A DNA stretch of 64,000 nucleotides from Tamarix chinensis (taxonomy: Eukaryota; Streptophyta; Magnoliopsida; Caryophyllales; Tamaricaceae), in assembly GCA_030549775.1 (NCBI GenBank), contig CM060174.1, forward strand, positions 7,383,391 to 7,447,390. Reading direction: 5' to 3'. The position numbers and the translations under genes were made by a program. The notes below the pieces were generated by a model. The model saw nothing but the letters and a program-made list of their open reading frames with translations. It had not been told where the DNA came from and searched no databases. This document shows, in pieces, positions 1-10,979 of the stretch (its first letter is position 1; the number at the start of each line of letters is the position of its first letter).

Positions 1-520
1 TTTTCATAACTAGTTTAGTAAATGTGTTTATCTAGGGGTTGGGAAGGAAAATAATTTTTGTTTAATATGGTTTTTATTTTGATTTGAAATTTCGTATATG
101 TAAGAAAATTTTAAAACTTTTTTTAACTACTTTTGGTTTAATTGCCATAAATGTGTGCCTGATTTTGCTTCAAATTCGTTTGAATATAGGAGTATATAAT
201 TTAGTTTTATCATCATTTTTTCCTGCATGGTGATAAAACACGAGTTGGGCGGGTCAACTGATTTGACCGGATGCCAGGGTGTCAACCGATGTAAAATTAC
301 CCGATTTTGAAATTAGCATTCCAACTAAAAAAAATAGAGTGAATAAACAAATCTGGTTGAATCAATTTAACTATATACAATTGAAACATCATCATTTCAG
401 TTATTAAGGGAATTCAAGGATGAATAAACCGATCAACCTGGGCAGGCCAGTTAAATTGTAAATGGATCATATCATATCGGATACTTATTTGAATAAAAGC
501 AATTAGTATCATAATTATTA
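1..520. other. AT-rich intergenic DNA
   Basis: I see no gene here. Short stretches rich in GGGTCAA/ACCCGA (about 240-300 and 425-475) resemble the GACCC-rich DNA of the hAT-like elements further along, but I found no ends or target duplication. Confidence 0.5.
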
Positions 521-810
521 TACCTTTTTAATAATAATTTATTTAATCATAATAGCATGCATACACACAAATACCACCACAATTGTTTTACCACATATAT
601 AATAAATTATTTAATCACAACTGCTAACATATACAGTTATCGCCACATTGTTATACTAAATACATAATAAATTATTTAATCACAATTACCAACATACATA
701 TACAATTATCACCACAATTGTTATACCTTTCTACTAATAAATTATTTAATCACAACAAATATATTTAATCACAATTACCAACATACATACACAATTACCA
801 TCATATATAC
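521..810. repeat. Imperfect tandem repeat, period ~67 bp, ~4 copies
   Basis: Four consecutive copies share the block ATAATAAATTATTTAATCAC followed by a variable stretch containing ACATAC and CACCACAATTGTTATACC. They begin near 530, 598, 665 and 734, and the last is truncated and internally duplicated. It is AT-rich and non-coding, and looks like a small local array. Confidence 0.7.
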
Positions 811-915
811 ATTTGATCACAACATCAACAAAATTATATATGGCGTGGTAGCAGTAGTAGTGGTATTGGTAATTTGTGCAAGGTGGGAAAACATAAAAAA
901 CTAAATCAAAATCAT

Positions 916-1050
<135 letters not shown>

Positions 1051-1205
1051 TATAACATAAACACATGAAATTAACAAAAAAATCTAAAGATTAAAGTATT
1101 GTTCTTACCTTTGCATACCGTTGGTGAGGAGAGCATGTAGAGAAAATTCACAGATGAGAAAGAGATGGTTGGGGAAAATAAGGCATTTGCTAGGTTTTTA
1201 TAGTA

Positions 1206-1672
1206 GTTTTAGTATGGACAATTGTTGTCGCTAATCCCTAAATTGTTGTCGCTAATAATGAGAAAAAAAATGTAGTGTGTGAAGCATGTGACCCATTGAC
1301 GATGATACCTAGGTTATTAGCGATGCCTTATCGCCGCTAATAATATAGAGTTGACTGAAAAAAGTTTATGTCTGCTAATATTTTCACCAACTATGTCATC
1401 CCTATATCTACTATTAGTGCTGTCGCTAATTGTTTTTTAGCAAAAAAAATTTAGCTAGGGTAGTTTTTTTGGGGGGAGGGGGGACTTTCACATGAATTAT
1501 ATAGCGACAAGATTATCGTCGCTAATATTTTTTTGGCACAAAACTTTCCAACGATTTTTAGGTTTTCAGAAGTACTTTTTAGAGATTACTTATCGTTACT
1601 AATGGTAAATATTAGCGACGATAGTTATCATTGTTAATATTGTCGTCACTAATTTATTATTTTCTTATAGCA
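1206..1672. mobile_element. Decayed CACTA-like terminus with GTCGCTAAT subterminal repeats
   Basis: The motif TCGCTAAT or its complement ATTAGCGA recurs at least eight times (for example near 1224, 1246, 1318, 1426, 1517, 1612), in the manner of CACTA subterminal arrays. The right edge near 1660-1672 reads TTTTCTTATAGCACTG, close to the common plant CACTA end TTTTCTTGTAGTG. The left end is not recognisable, so the true extent is unknown. It differs from the CACTA at 5109-15150, whose subterminal motif is TAACGGTT. Confidence 0.5.
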
Positions 1673-2194
1673 CTGTACCTATATATATACTCTAGTTTTT
1701 GACCTCTTGTAAGATGTTTTGTTTTTAAGAGATTGCTCAAATACTCTTATGTTGCAGAAAAATTAAAGTGCCATATATCCAACCTTTTATTTTCTTACAC
1801 TAGATGCCATTATATTAATAAATATGCAAACAATATTAGTAATATTTATTATTCTAATAATACTCTTAAGTCTTATTTCTCTTTTACCTTCAACCTCTCC
1901 CCTACCATTTTCCTTTTAGACACACTTACCGGGATATATTATAACTTATATACGTAAATAAAGCGAAGGATATACTTGACAAAATATGCAGAAAAAAGAA
2001 GAAGCATGCACACACAAAAGAAAGTTGGAAAAGTTGATACAAAAAAATAACTACCGAAGATTAACTTATTGTATAATTTGCAATACAATCAATATCCGTA
2101 TTTTAATTTATTTTAAACATACTATACAATAAAGATAAAGTATGACAATATTTTTTTTATCCAATTGCTACCAAATCAATTACTTTACCTTGTT
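1673..2194. other. AT-rich intergenic DNA
   Basis: Nothing recognisable. Short open frames here are AT-biased and lack domain-like composition. Confidence 0.5.
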
Positions 2195-2423
2195 GGCCTT
2201 ATTTGGTATAGGAGTAATATGAACAATTTTGTTTTCATTATAAATTTTTTGTATAAATATTTAATAATAATAATTTTAATAAAATATTTATTTTAGATTA
2301 AATTAAGATCTAAATTAAATATTTGCCTGATTTTTTTAAAATTTTAAATAAATTATAAAAACTATATAAAATATAATAATAATTTTTTACCTCTATTACT
2401 CCTATAGTCCTATCCATAAACCC
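2195..2423. mobile_element. Short inverted-repeat element (MITE), ~230 bp
   Basis: The left end GGCCTTATTTGGTATAGGAG and the right end (complement GGGTTTATGGATAGGACTAT, then AGGAGTAATA) share an inverted TATAGGAGTAATA block. The interior is AT-rich and non-coding. Ends beginning GG are Harbinger/Tourist-like. I could not confirm a 3-bp target duplication (GTT against AAA), so the exact boundaries are uncertain. Confidence 0.45.
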
Positions 2424-3066
2424 AAAGGTAACGCTTCTTTGTGTAGATAAAGGCGATTGATATGACAAAATATAAAAGATAAAAATATCCCTTTCCTTTC
2501 TTTAAATAGTTGAAGAAACAGTGAATAAAAGAAAGCCCGCAAAATGTATATATTTGACTTCAACAAAATTATACAAAGTACGAGTGTATGAAAATTTCAA
2601 CTTTACCATGTCTTTACCGTAGGCGCATGTTCTTCCATATATCTTTAGCTTCTAGTAAAAGCATTTTATTCCTTTTATCAAAAGAAAACATTTTTTTTTA
2701 TGCTAGATGTTAAAGATAAAAATATATTTTTAAAACAAAATATCACTGTAAATTATGATGGAAGCACAGCATTCTCATATTTCTTTGCAACTTACAAACT
2801 TTGTGGGCCCTATATATATAGTGGAAAATGCTTTTCTCTCCTATGTTAACCTGTCAATTGGATACTTGTTGCTTTGTTATTAAAGAGGAAACCCGTCTTC
2901 ATCTTTTTTTTTTTCTTTTTTTTTAACCCTTTTAATGGCCGCTGTGGATAAATTAGATTAATTAGCCTTATCTACATGTTGTCCCAGCCCCAGGTTGTTC
3001 TTTTTTATAAAAAAAAGGGAGTTGGATGCATAGAAGTTGGTTCTTTTTTCTCTCTCTTTGTTTTAA

Positions 3067-3109
<43 letters not shown>

Positions 3110-4480
3110 ATTATTATTGTCGATGGTTGATAAATGGGCTCTTTTTGCATACAAATATATACGACTCACCGTTAGTTACTTCAACTTTGCAAGCCGCACT
3201 TTTTCTTTATTCAAAAAGCTGACTAAAGCTCTTTCCAAACGATACGAGTTTATCAGAGACCGGTAAGTTTGTCGTCAAATTCAACAGGCTTTACAGCTTT
3301 GGATTCTCATAAAATTATTTTAATTTTTTTTTCCTGCGTAGTCAACTTGAATAATTCCATCAGATTACCCTAAAATAATAAAAGAAGGTGGGAAAAAAAT
3401 GAATTAAAGCGCAGAAAAGGTAAGGGAGTAATAAAGCGGTGGAAGAAATAAAATAAATTTGACGTAGCTCGAGATAAAAGAAAAGTTAGCACTACTGGGA
3501 CTAAAATAGGTTTTTGAAAGTTTCCTTTTATTATTAGTTTTCCTCGTCCTCTTTCGGTTCAACTTAACAACAGTCGTAATTAGTATGTTATCATGACAAG
3601 AAATTTTGCAATTGGCTAAAATTTCGGGTAATTAGTGCACTTAAATTGCGTAATATATTGATAATCGTCGTACGGACATATTTAATTTTTAAAAGTGAAA
3701 GATAAAGAACTATATTAGTGGCACGGAAGAGGACGTTTTCAGCTAAAACTTACACAGCAAGTAATCGTTTTATTTTCTGTTATTCCTTAAGCTGTGATTT
3801 TTTTCCCTTTTTTTTGTGATAGTTTTTTTTTATTTAATTTTTTTTAAAATAATGCTAATCCTAAACGGCTTAATAAACGTCTTACCCAATGAACATATTA
3901 TGTAAATTCTAATATATTCGCCTAATTGTAGGATTAATTATCTACTAATCTAGAATAATCGTTTGATAAAAGTGAAATGTATCATAGATCAATTTCATGT
4001 AGCAACTCATATGTTTTTAAATTGATTCTCAATGTATTCATATAAATCATTAAGAAAAACATTCCAATGCCATTGTGGTTACGCACTCTTTTGTGGCACA
4101 ACTATAACTATCAGATTATATTTATAAGTATTACCATAATATTTAGTTTTAATTTTGATTGAGGATATTTGAGAAAGAGTTTTGGTATTAATTGGTAGCT
4201 CTTTAACTATTTTTTTTTTTGAAAATGTTTTATAATATTTCCTAAAACTTATATTCAAAATAGAGATAGATGGTTAATTGCAACGACCGGCAAACAAGCA
4301 ACGTATGTAGACGTGAATTTGGCAGGCTTGATCTAGACATGACCAAGGAAAACAATGACAATAAGATTAAAGCATAAAGCGATCAGGTTTTACCCCTGGT
4401 AAGTGATGTTGTGTCGAAGCTAGGAGTTCTTTTTCCGTCGGGGGTATCCATCAGAGTCTGTTTATGGTATTGGTTATAAG
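2424..4480. other. Intergenic DNA with a (TTA)n microsatellite
   Basis: No gene seen. A (TTA)n microsatellite lies at about 3066-3120, and poly-Leu/poly-Ile reading frames around it are artefacts. The 190 bp before 4480 are less AT-rich but show no coding pattern. Confidence 0.5.
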
Positions 4481-5129
4481 TAGAGCCGGTAAAAATTGGT
4501 CTGATCTGAAAAATCCGACGAATACTAACTCGATCTGTCCGAAATTTAATCTGATTTTAACTGAAAAATTAGACGCCTGAAATTTATCCGACCCAATCCA
4601 ATACATATCCGATATCCGATATAACTCGAGAAATCATACACCCGAAATTAATCCGACTCGACCCGACACTCAACTGAAACCCGATATAACCCGTAAAACT
4701 ATAAATCTAAAATTACCCGATCCGATCCATCATTTATCCGAAATCCGATATAATCCGAAAAAATATAAATTTATAAAGATTCAACCCGGTACTACCCGAA
4801 AATTAACATTAATTCATTACTCAAAATTTTCAAAACTTCATAAAACAAGAAATAATATAGATGTACAACTAGTCCACACTAGTACTTATATCAAAATCTA
4901 GAAACAATATACATTCTTAAAGTTTATATCACTTCTTATGTATATACAAGTACAATATATATTGATACTAATATTGAAGTATAGACATAAAAGTAGCGAA
5001 AAAAACTCTACTATACCATCTAAATATTAGTTCACTTCCATATAGTACATTAAAATAATAATAGTTCAAATACATCCAACACCTTAAACTCAAGATACAA
5101 GCTTCAAACACTACTACAGAAACAGGAAA

Positions 5130-5345
5130 TAATAACGGGACACTAATAACGGTGGTTCGAAAACCGTCGTCAAATCCGTGAAAATTAATGCGCAGGAAGT
5201 TTTAATAACGGTTTTACGTAATAACCGTTATTACAAGTGTAAGGTAAAATTTTGCATGGGAATTTTAATAACGGTTCAAACAAGAACCGTTGTCAAAATT
5301 GGCAAGGTTTTAATAACGGTTCTTACAGGAACCGTTATTAAAATC
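5130..5345. repeat. Left subterminal palindromic array of the CACTA element
   Basis: Repeated TTTTAATAACGGTT paired with AACCGTTATTA forms about four imperfect palindromes with short loops. Such arrays are where CACTA-encoded binding proteins attach in En/Spm systems. That role is known for the family and inferred here. Confidence 0.8.
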
Positions 5346-5349
5346 TCCT

Positions 5350-5620
5350 TTTATTTCGTTCTCTTCTGTTTCGTGTCAAAAATTTCAGACTCTGCCGCTT
5401 CCCTCTCGTACTCTCTTTCTCTTGCGAACTCTTGCACCACCGTTCCGGCTCCTCTGAATTAAGGGAAACCGTCGCACCGCCATCTCTCCACCACCCCTCT
5501 GCCATTCTTGCGAACGTAGCCAGCATTTGTACCTTCGTCGTTGCCGTTCTCAACTTGTACACCGTCGCTCCCTTTACGTACGTGTTGTTCTTCCTTCATT
5601 GCTTAATTTGTCTCTACTGA
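5350..5620 (+). promoter_or_regulatory. GC-rich leader-like block just inside the CACTA left end
   Basis: Base composition jumps here from AT-rich to balanced and CT-rich. Several frames are open across the block, none convincing. It ends near CTTTACGTACGTG, which could be a GTACGT splice donor (about 5577). The layout suits a transcribed leader exon whose promoter lies in the subterminal array, spliced to the ORF at 6786 whose ATG follows a TTTGTAG acceptor-like site. It could equally be a captured host exon. I did not recognise a protein. Confidence 0.35.
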
Positions 5621-6087
5621 TATGTATATATATATATAAATGCATGCATGTTGCACCGAAGATGTTGTGTTTGATGTGTTGTTCGAAAATCTGTTGTTTG
5701 ATGTGTTGGTGAAAAATTTTGTTGTGGCCTTTTTTTATTGTGGCCGGCCGAGACCTTAATATATATATATATATGTGTGTGTTTATAATCTATTTTATAA
5801 AAATATGTATTATTATTTTAAGAGAATCCACAAGCCTAAAATATATATTATTATCATAAGATATGTACGTTCTAAGTATAAAATTAAGGTGTATATATTT
5901 TTTTTAGCACTCACATTATTATATATGCAGATGATCATGTGTATTTATATGCTTTTTTTAATATATATTTTGTAAGACGTGTATGTTTGCTTTTCCGTAA
6001 AATGTGTGTTTATATGTTTTCTATTATATGTATATATATTTATAATATATTTATATATAAGATGTGTATATATAATCTTAAATAATT

Positions 6088-6295
6088 GTGGTTAGGGTTA
6101 GGGTTGGGGTTAGGGGGAGGGTTAGTGTTAGGGTTAGGGTTAGGGTTAGCTATAGGTTTAGGATCATTATCTTATGAGGTTTAGTATTATTTTTTATTAT
6201 AATTTATTAGGATTAATTATTGTTAGGGTTAGGGGGAGGGTTAGGGTTAGGGGGAGGGGAGGGGGAGGGTTAGGGTTAGGGTTAGGGTTAGGGTT
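6088..6295. repeat. Human-type telomere-like repeats (TTAGGG)n inside the CACTA
   Basis: Two blocks (about 6088-6150 and 6222-6295) consist of GGTTAGGGTTAGGG units mixed with GGGGTTAGGGGGAGGG. The unit is the 6-bp TTAGGG, not the 7-bp TTTAGGG usual in plants. Most lies on the plus strand and could form G-quadruplexes. They sit between the leader-like block and the first ORF, perhaps within an intron. Confidence 0.85.
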
Positions 6296-6785
6296 TATCG
6301 TTTATTATACTAAATATAAACTAGGGCTATAAGGAAAAATCCTAAGGATAAGGGTATTGTGCATGGGGAAAAGTTGAGGAGGTTGGTTGGGCATCGGTGT
6401 TGTGATCGATAAAAATTAAATAGAGATGAATAATTGTGTATAATAATAATAATAATAATAATCATATAAGATTTATTAGATTGTACTATATATATATATA
6501 TATTATCTTATTAATATCTACTTGATTTTACTATGCGTAGCTTGAATGATTTGATGATAGTTTGATGTTTAGCCAGTGTGTTAAATATATAACTAAAGAT
6601 TATGTCCTTATTTTAAATAGTTTGATGTTGTTAGGTTTACATAGTTGGTTATGATCTGGTAGAATATATTTATGATTTGTCTAGCTAGTTGAAGATCAGT
6701 TTACATATTCTGTAATTTAGATCCTTTTAATTTCGAGAACAACCTTGATGATAAGATTTAGTGGTTCTCATTTGTAGGTAGTGAG

Positions 6786-7259
6786 ATGACATACCTTCCA
6801 CTATATTTTCATATGGCGCCACATAGAGATGTACAGACTCATGTGATATGGTTATATGACGAGCTATGTTATTTGTACGCGAGTAGCTCATCCTATCACC
6901 CCTTCCATTTCAGATCTTATCACCTTCTGTTGACCCTGCCTCAAATAGAGCCATGGGCATCGGCTACGTCTATTTTTTTGCAGTGGTTTGTCTACCACAC
7001 CGATGCACCACACCCGAGATTTATTGAGGGTGAGTTGTTTTCTAGAGAGTATGATAGGATATCGAGAGAACTGATGGTCATCGATGATGAGTGGAGGTAT
7101 CGTCATAGCTTGCCTCGGAGTATCCACCTCGGTTACCCTAGAGTATCCGTGAGTAGACTCTTATTTGATGATGTCAGGGATCAAATGATATATCGTGATG
7201 AGTGGAATTTTATAGTTATAGTTTTTAGTCGGGCTCGACGAGGCTATCGGGGGATTTAG
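6786..7259 (+). CDS. Unknown 157-aa ORF, first gene of the CACTA element
   Basis: I do not recognise this protein. The frame is open for 157 codons in a region where other frames are broken. Its composition is protein-like, with many aromatic and charged residues (segments such as VIWLYDELCYLY and RDEWNFIVIVFSRARRGYRG) and no low complexity, signal peptide or clear membrane span. The ATG lies 11 bp after TTTGTAG, an acceptor-like site, so it may be the main coding exon of a gene whose leader is at 5350-5620. It precedes the transposase by about 400 bp on the same strand. It may be an accessory protein of the element or a captured host fragment; the sequence does not decide which. Confidence 0.4.
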   Translation: MTYLPLYFHMAPHRDVQTHVIWLYDELCYLYASSSSYHPFHFRSYHLLLTLPQIEPWASATSIFLQWFVYHTDAPHPRFIEGELFSREYDRISRELMVIDDEWRYRHSLPRSIHLGYPRVSVSRLLFDDVRDQMIYRDEWNFIVIVFSRARRGYRGI

Positions 7260-7655
7260 TTTTAGATATGAGTTTTCATTTTTTAGGTATTTGAGTTGTA
7301 GCAACATTTTGATGTATATAGTGCTGCTATTGCTTAAATCCTGTAGTATGCATATCTTTTGTAAATTGAACTATTAATTGTATAATATTTTGCTACATTT
7401 GTATGCATATATATATATATATATATATATATAATGAACTCTTTGTAAGTATGAGGAGTTTCATTGATCAGCATTAATATAATTTTGAAAACTTGTTAGC
7501 ATGATTCGTATATATATATATATAGAGAGAGAGAATAGCATGATACATTTGAGATTAATTCTTTCTAAGCAAGAGTGATTTGAAAATTATTATACTTATA
7601 ATTCAATTAATTTTTAATAATTACTTTCATGGGGATATATCTAGATTCAAATAAT

Positions 7656-10600
7656 ATGGATCGGAAATTGTTGTCTACAAATCGTCTGTCTAGAGAATAT
7701 AACAAAGGAGTGAAGTTTTTCATCAAGTTTGCAGTTGAACATGCTCGGGACTCTAGTAGAATAGTTTGTCCTTGTTTGAAGTGTACTTATATTCAGCGTG
7801 TCAATGCTAATGATTTGAGAGATCATTTATTTGTGTATGGAATTGATACAAGTTACACTTGTTGGATATGGCATGGGAAAACAGAGTCTAAATATGAAAA
7901 TGACGATGTTGGGAGGGATAGTAGTGGATCATCATTTGATAACTATGAGGGACATTTGTTAGAGGAGATGACTCAAAAGGTTGAGGAAAGTGTTCGGGAT
8001 TGTCCAAAAATGTTTGAGAAGTTATTGAATGACTCGGAGAAACCTTTGTACGGTGATTGTAAGACGTTTACGCGATTATCCGCTACTTTAAGGTTGTACA
8101 ATTTAAAGGCATGTAACGGATGGAGTGATAAGAGTTTCACAGAATTATTGTCACTTGTGAAGGATATGCTTCCTGATGATACCCGATCGTACGTATGAAG
8201 CAAAGAAGATTCTATCCTCTATGGGCATGATTTATGAGAAGATACATGCATGCCCTAATGATTGTATTTTATATCGCAATGACAATGCATCTTTGGATAG
8301 TTGTCCTAATCCTGAATGCAAAGCATCACAATACAAGAAGAACAAGGTGCCCGCTAAGGTGTTATGGTATTTTCCTATAATACCAAGATTAAGGCGGATG
8401 TTTAATGATATTGAAGATGCCAAGAACCTAAGATGGCATGCTGATGACAAGATAGATGACGGGCTTCTTAGACATCCATCCGACTCTCCACAATGGATGA
8501 CGATTGATGGGTTGTTTCCTAAATTTGGTAAAGAAGCAAGAAATGTGCGCCTTGCGCTTTTTGCAGATGGAATGAATCCACACAATCAAGGCAGCTACAC
8601 TTTGTGGCCAGTGATTTTGGTTATATACAATTTACCTCCGTGGCTCTATATGAAATGCAAGTATATGATGTTGTCTTTACTCATTTCTGGGCTAAACCAA
8701 CCTGGGAATGATATTGATGTTTATTTGGCACCTTTGATTGATGATTTGAAGTTCTTATGGGACATGGGCGTTGAAGTATTTGATGCATATGGTCAAGAAA
8801 ATTTCACTTTGAGAGCATTGTTATTCTGTACTATAAATGATTTTCCGGTGTATGGCAACTTGTCAGGTTATAGTGTGAAAGGCCATTATGCATGTACGAT
8901 ATGTGAGGAGAATACTTCATTTTTTCAGCTAACACATGGCCGAAAGACTGTGTTCCTTGGGTATCGTAGGTTTTTATCGAAGAATCATCATTATCGTAGC
9001 CAAAGAAAAGCGTTCAATGGATTCCGAGAAGAAGGGCAGGCACCAATCCGGTTGACGGGTTGACAAGTGTGGCTAAAGATGAAACATTTGAGTGTCAAGT
9101 TTGGGAAGAAGAATAAAGATAAGCCTCCATCAGTTGGGTGGAAGAAGATGTCAATATTCTTCAACCTTCCTTATTGGGAATCTTTCTATGTGAGGCATGC
9201 CCTTGATGTGATGCATATTGAGAAAAATATATGTGACAGTCTTGTTGGCACGTTACTTAATGTTCCACGCAAGACTAAAGATGGGATAAATGCTCAAATG
9301 GATATGGAAGAAATGGGTATTAGACGGGAACTGACACCGCGAGACAACGGAAGAAGAACATATTTACAGCCAGCGTGTCATACTCTTTCCAGAAAAGAGA
9401 AAATTTCATTTTGTGAATTCTTGCACGGTGTCAAGGTCTGGGAAGGGTATTCTTCAAATTTCAGAAGGCTCGTGTCGATGAAAGAGTTGAAATTAATTAA
9501 CATGAAGTCTCATGATTGTCATATCTTGATGCAGCACTTGTTGCCGATAGTTATACGTGGAATTATGCCAAAACGTGTTTGAATTACTATCACGAGGCTT
9601 TGTTGGTTTTTTAAAGTCGTCTGCTCTAAAGTTATACATTCTGATAGTTTGGACGCCTTGCAAAAAGGGATTGTGGTTATTTTGTGCCAACTTGAAATGT
9701 ATTTTCCACCGTCATTCTTTGACATTATGGTACATCTAACTGTTCATTTAGTTTATGAGATAAAGATGTTAGGACCTGTTCATGGGCATTGGATGTACCC
9801 CTTTGAACGGTTTATGAATTTGATAAAAGGTTATGTGAAGAATCAATATCGGCCAGAAGGATGTATTGTTGAGAGTTTCCTGGTGGAAGAGGCATTTGAG
9901 TTTTGCACAAAGTACTTGTCAAATGTTGAAACTATTGGTATTCCTAAGTCTCGACATGCGGGCAAATTTGAAGGACATGGTATTAGAGGCAGACAGTTTG
10001 GGCGTGTAGACCCTAACATGTTCCGTGCATCACATCTATATGTATTACACAACAGTGATGATGTTCAGCCGTACATTGAAGAGCATATGACTTCTTTACG
10101 GATTGAAAATCCATCCAAGACTGAGAAATGGATTATCGATAAACATAATCTTTCCTTTATTGATTGGATAAGAGATCGCATCATTCCACTCATCGATCAT
10201 TCCCCAACTTTAATTTCCGAAACCCTGCATTGGTTGTCTCAGAAACCTCGTTATGAAGTTTTTCAATATACCAGTTATGTGATCAATGGTTGCACTTTTT
10301 ATACAAAAGAACAAGATGGGAAGAATACAATGCAGAATAGTGGGGTGACTTTAGTGGCTGAGGCAATGCATGTTGCTAGTGCGAAAGACAAGAATCTAAC
10401 TTATGCAGATATGAATTATTATGGTGTGATTGAACATATATGGGAGTTAGATTACACAGTATTTAAAATCCCTGTATTCGGTTGTAGATGGGTTGATAAC
10501 GGCAGTGGGGTTAGATATGAAGATGCATTCACATTAGTAGATCTTAATAGGGCAGGGCATAAACAAGACCCATTCATCTTAGTATCACAAGCGACACAAG

Positions 10601-10743
10601 TATTCTATGTCACTGACCCTGCTGATAACAGATGGTCTGTAGTACTATCTACGAAAAAAGAAATGCCAATGAATGTGATGATGAAAATGATGCCAATTGG
10701 AATAACGAGTGTGTCTCAGCTGTGCAAGCAACTCAATTATTAA
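7656..10743 (+). pseudogene. tnp2-like: TNP2-type CACTA transposase, broken
   Basis: This is the DDE-type transposase of En/Spm elements, which cuts at the CACTA ends. In order it shows the N-terminal transposase-associated region (7656 to about 7900, with CPCLKC), the TNP2 core from 8176 (CPNDCILYR; FADGMNPHNQG with Asp codon 8566-8568; DVYLAPLIDDL), LDVMHIEKN near 9210, a DUF4218-like region (FFDIMVHLTVHL, HWMYPFERF) and a DUF4216-like region near 10440-10660. I prefer the ATG at 7656 (MDRK) to the upstream 7629. Lesions: a frame change around 8170-8200, an in-frame TGA at 9061-9063, and TGA at 9580-9582 where relatives carry Arg (CGA to TGA). The frame otherwise continues unbroken through both stops. 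Beyond about 10665 another frame looks more natural (acidic), suggesting a further indel. Confidence 0.9.
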
Positions 10744-10979
10744 ACGATGATACCAATACAATTAATGAGAGGAAATATATGTCAGGGATGATCATCGTGA
10801 AGTAATATATGTATCAGATCCTGAATCTAATCCAAAAACAAGGGGGGAAAAAGAAGGAAAAGAAGGCAATGAGGGTAATAATATTGTAACATATAATATC
10901 TATGTTGGTTTTTTTCAACTCAATTATGCTCAATACATAACATTCTAACATAATTTATTTATTGATTTCTTTTAGAGAT

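Noticed and set aside
6088..6295. A true chromosome end
   Set aside because: The blocks are short, degenerate and flanked on both sides by sequence of one intact transposon.
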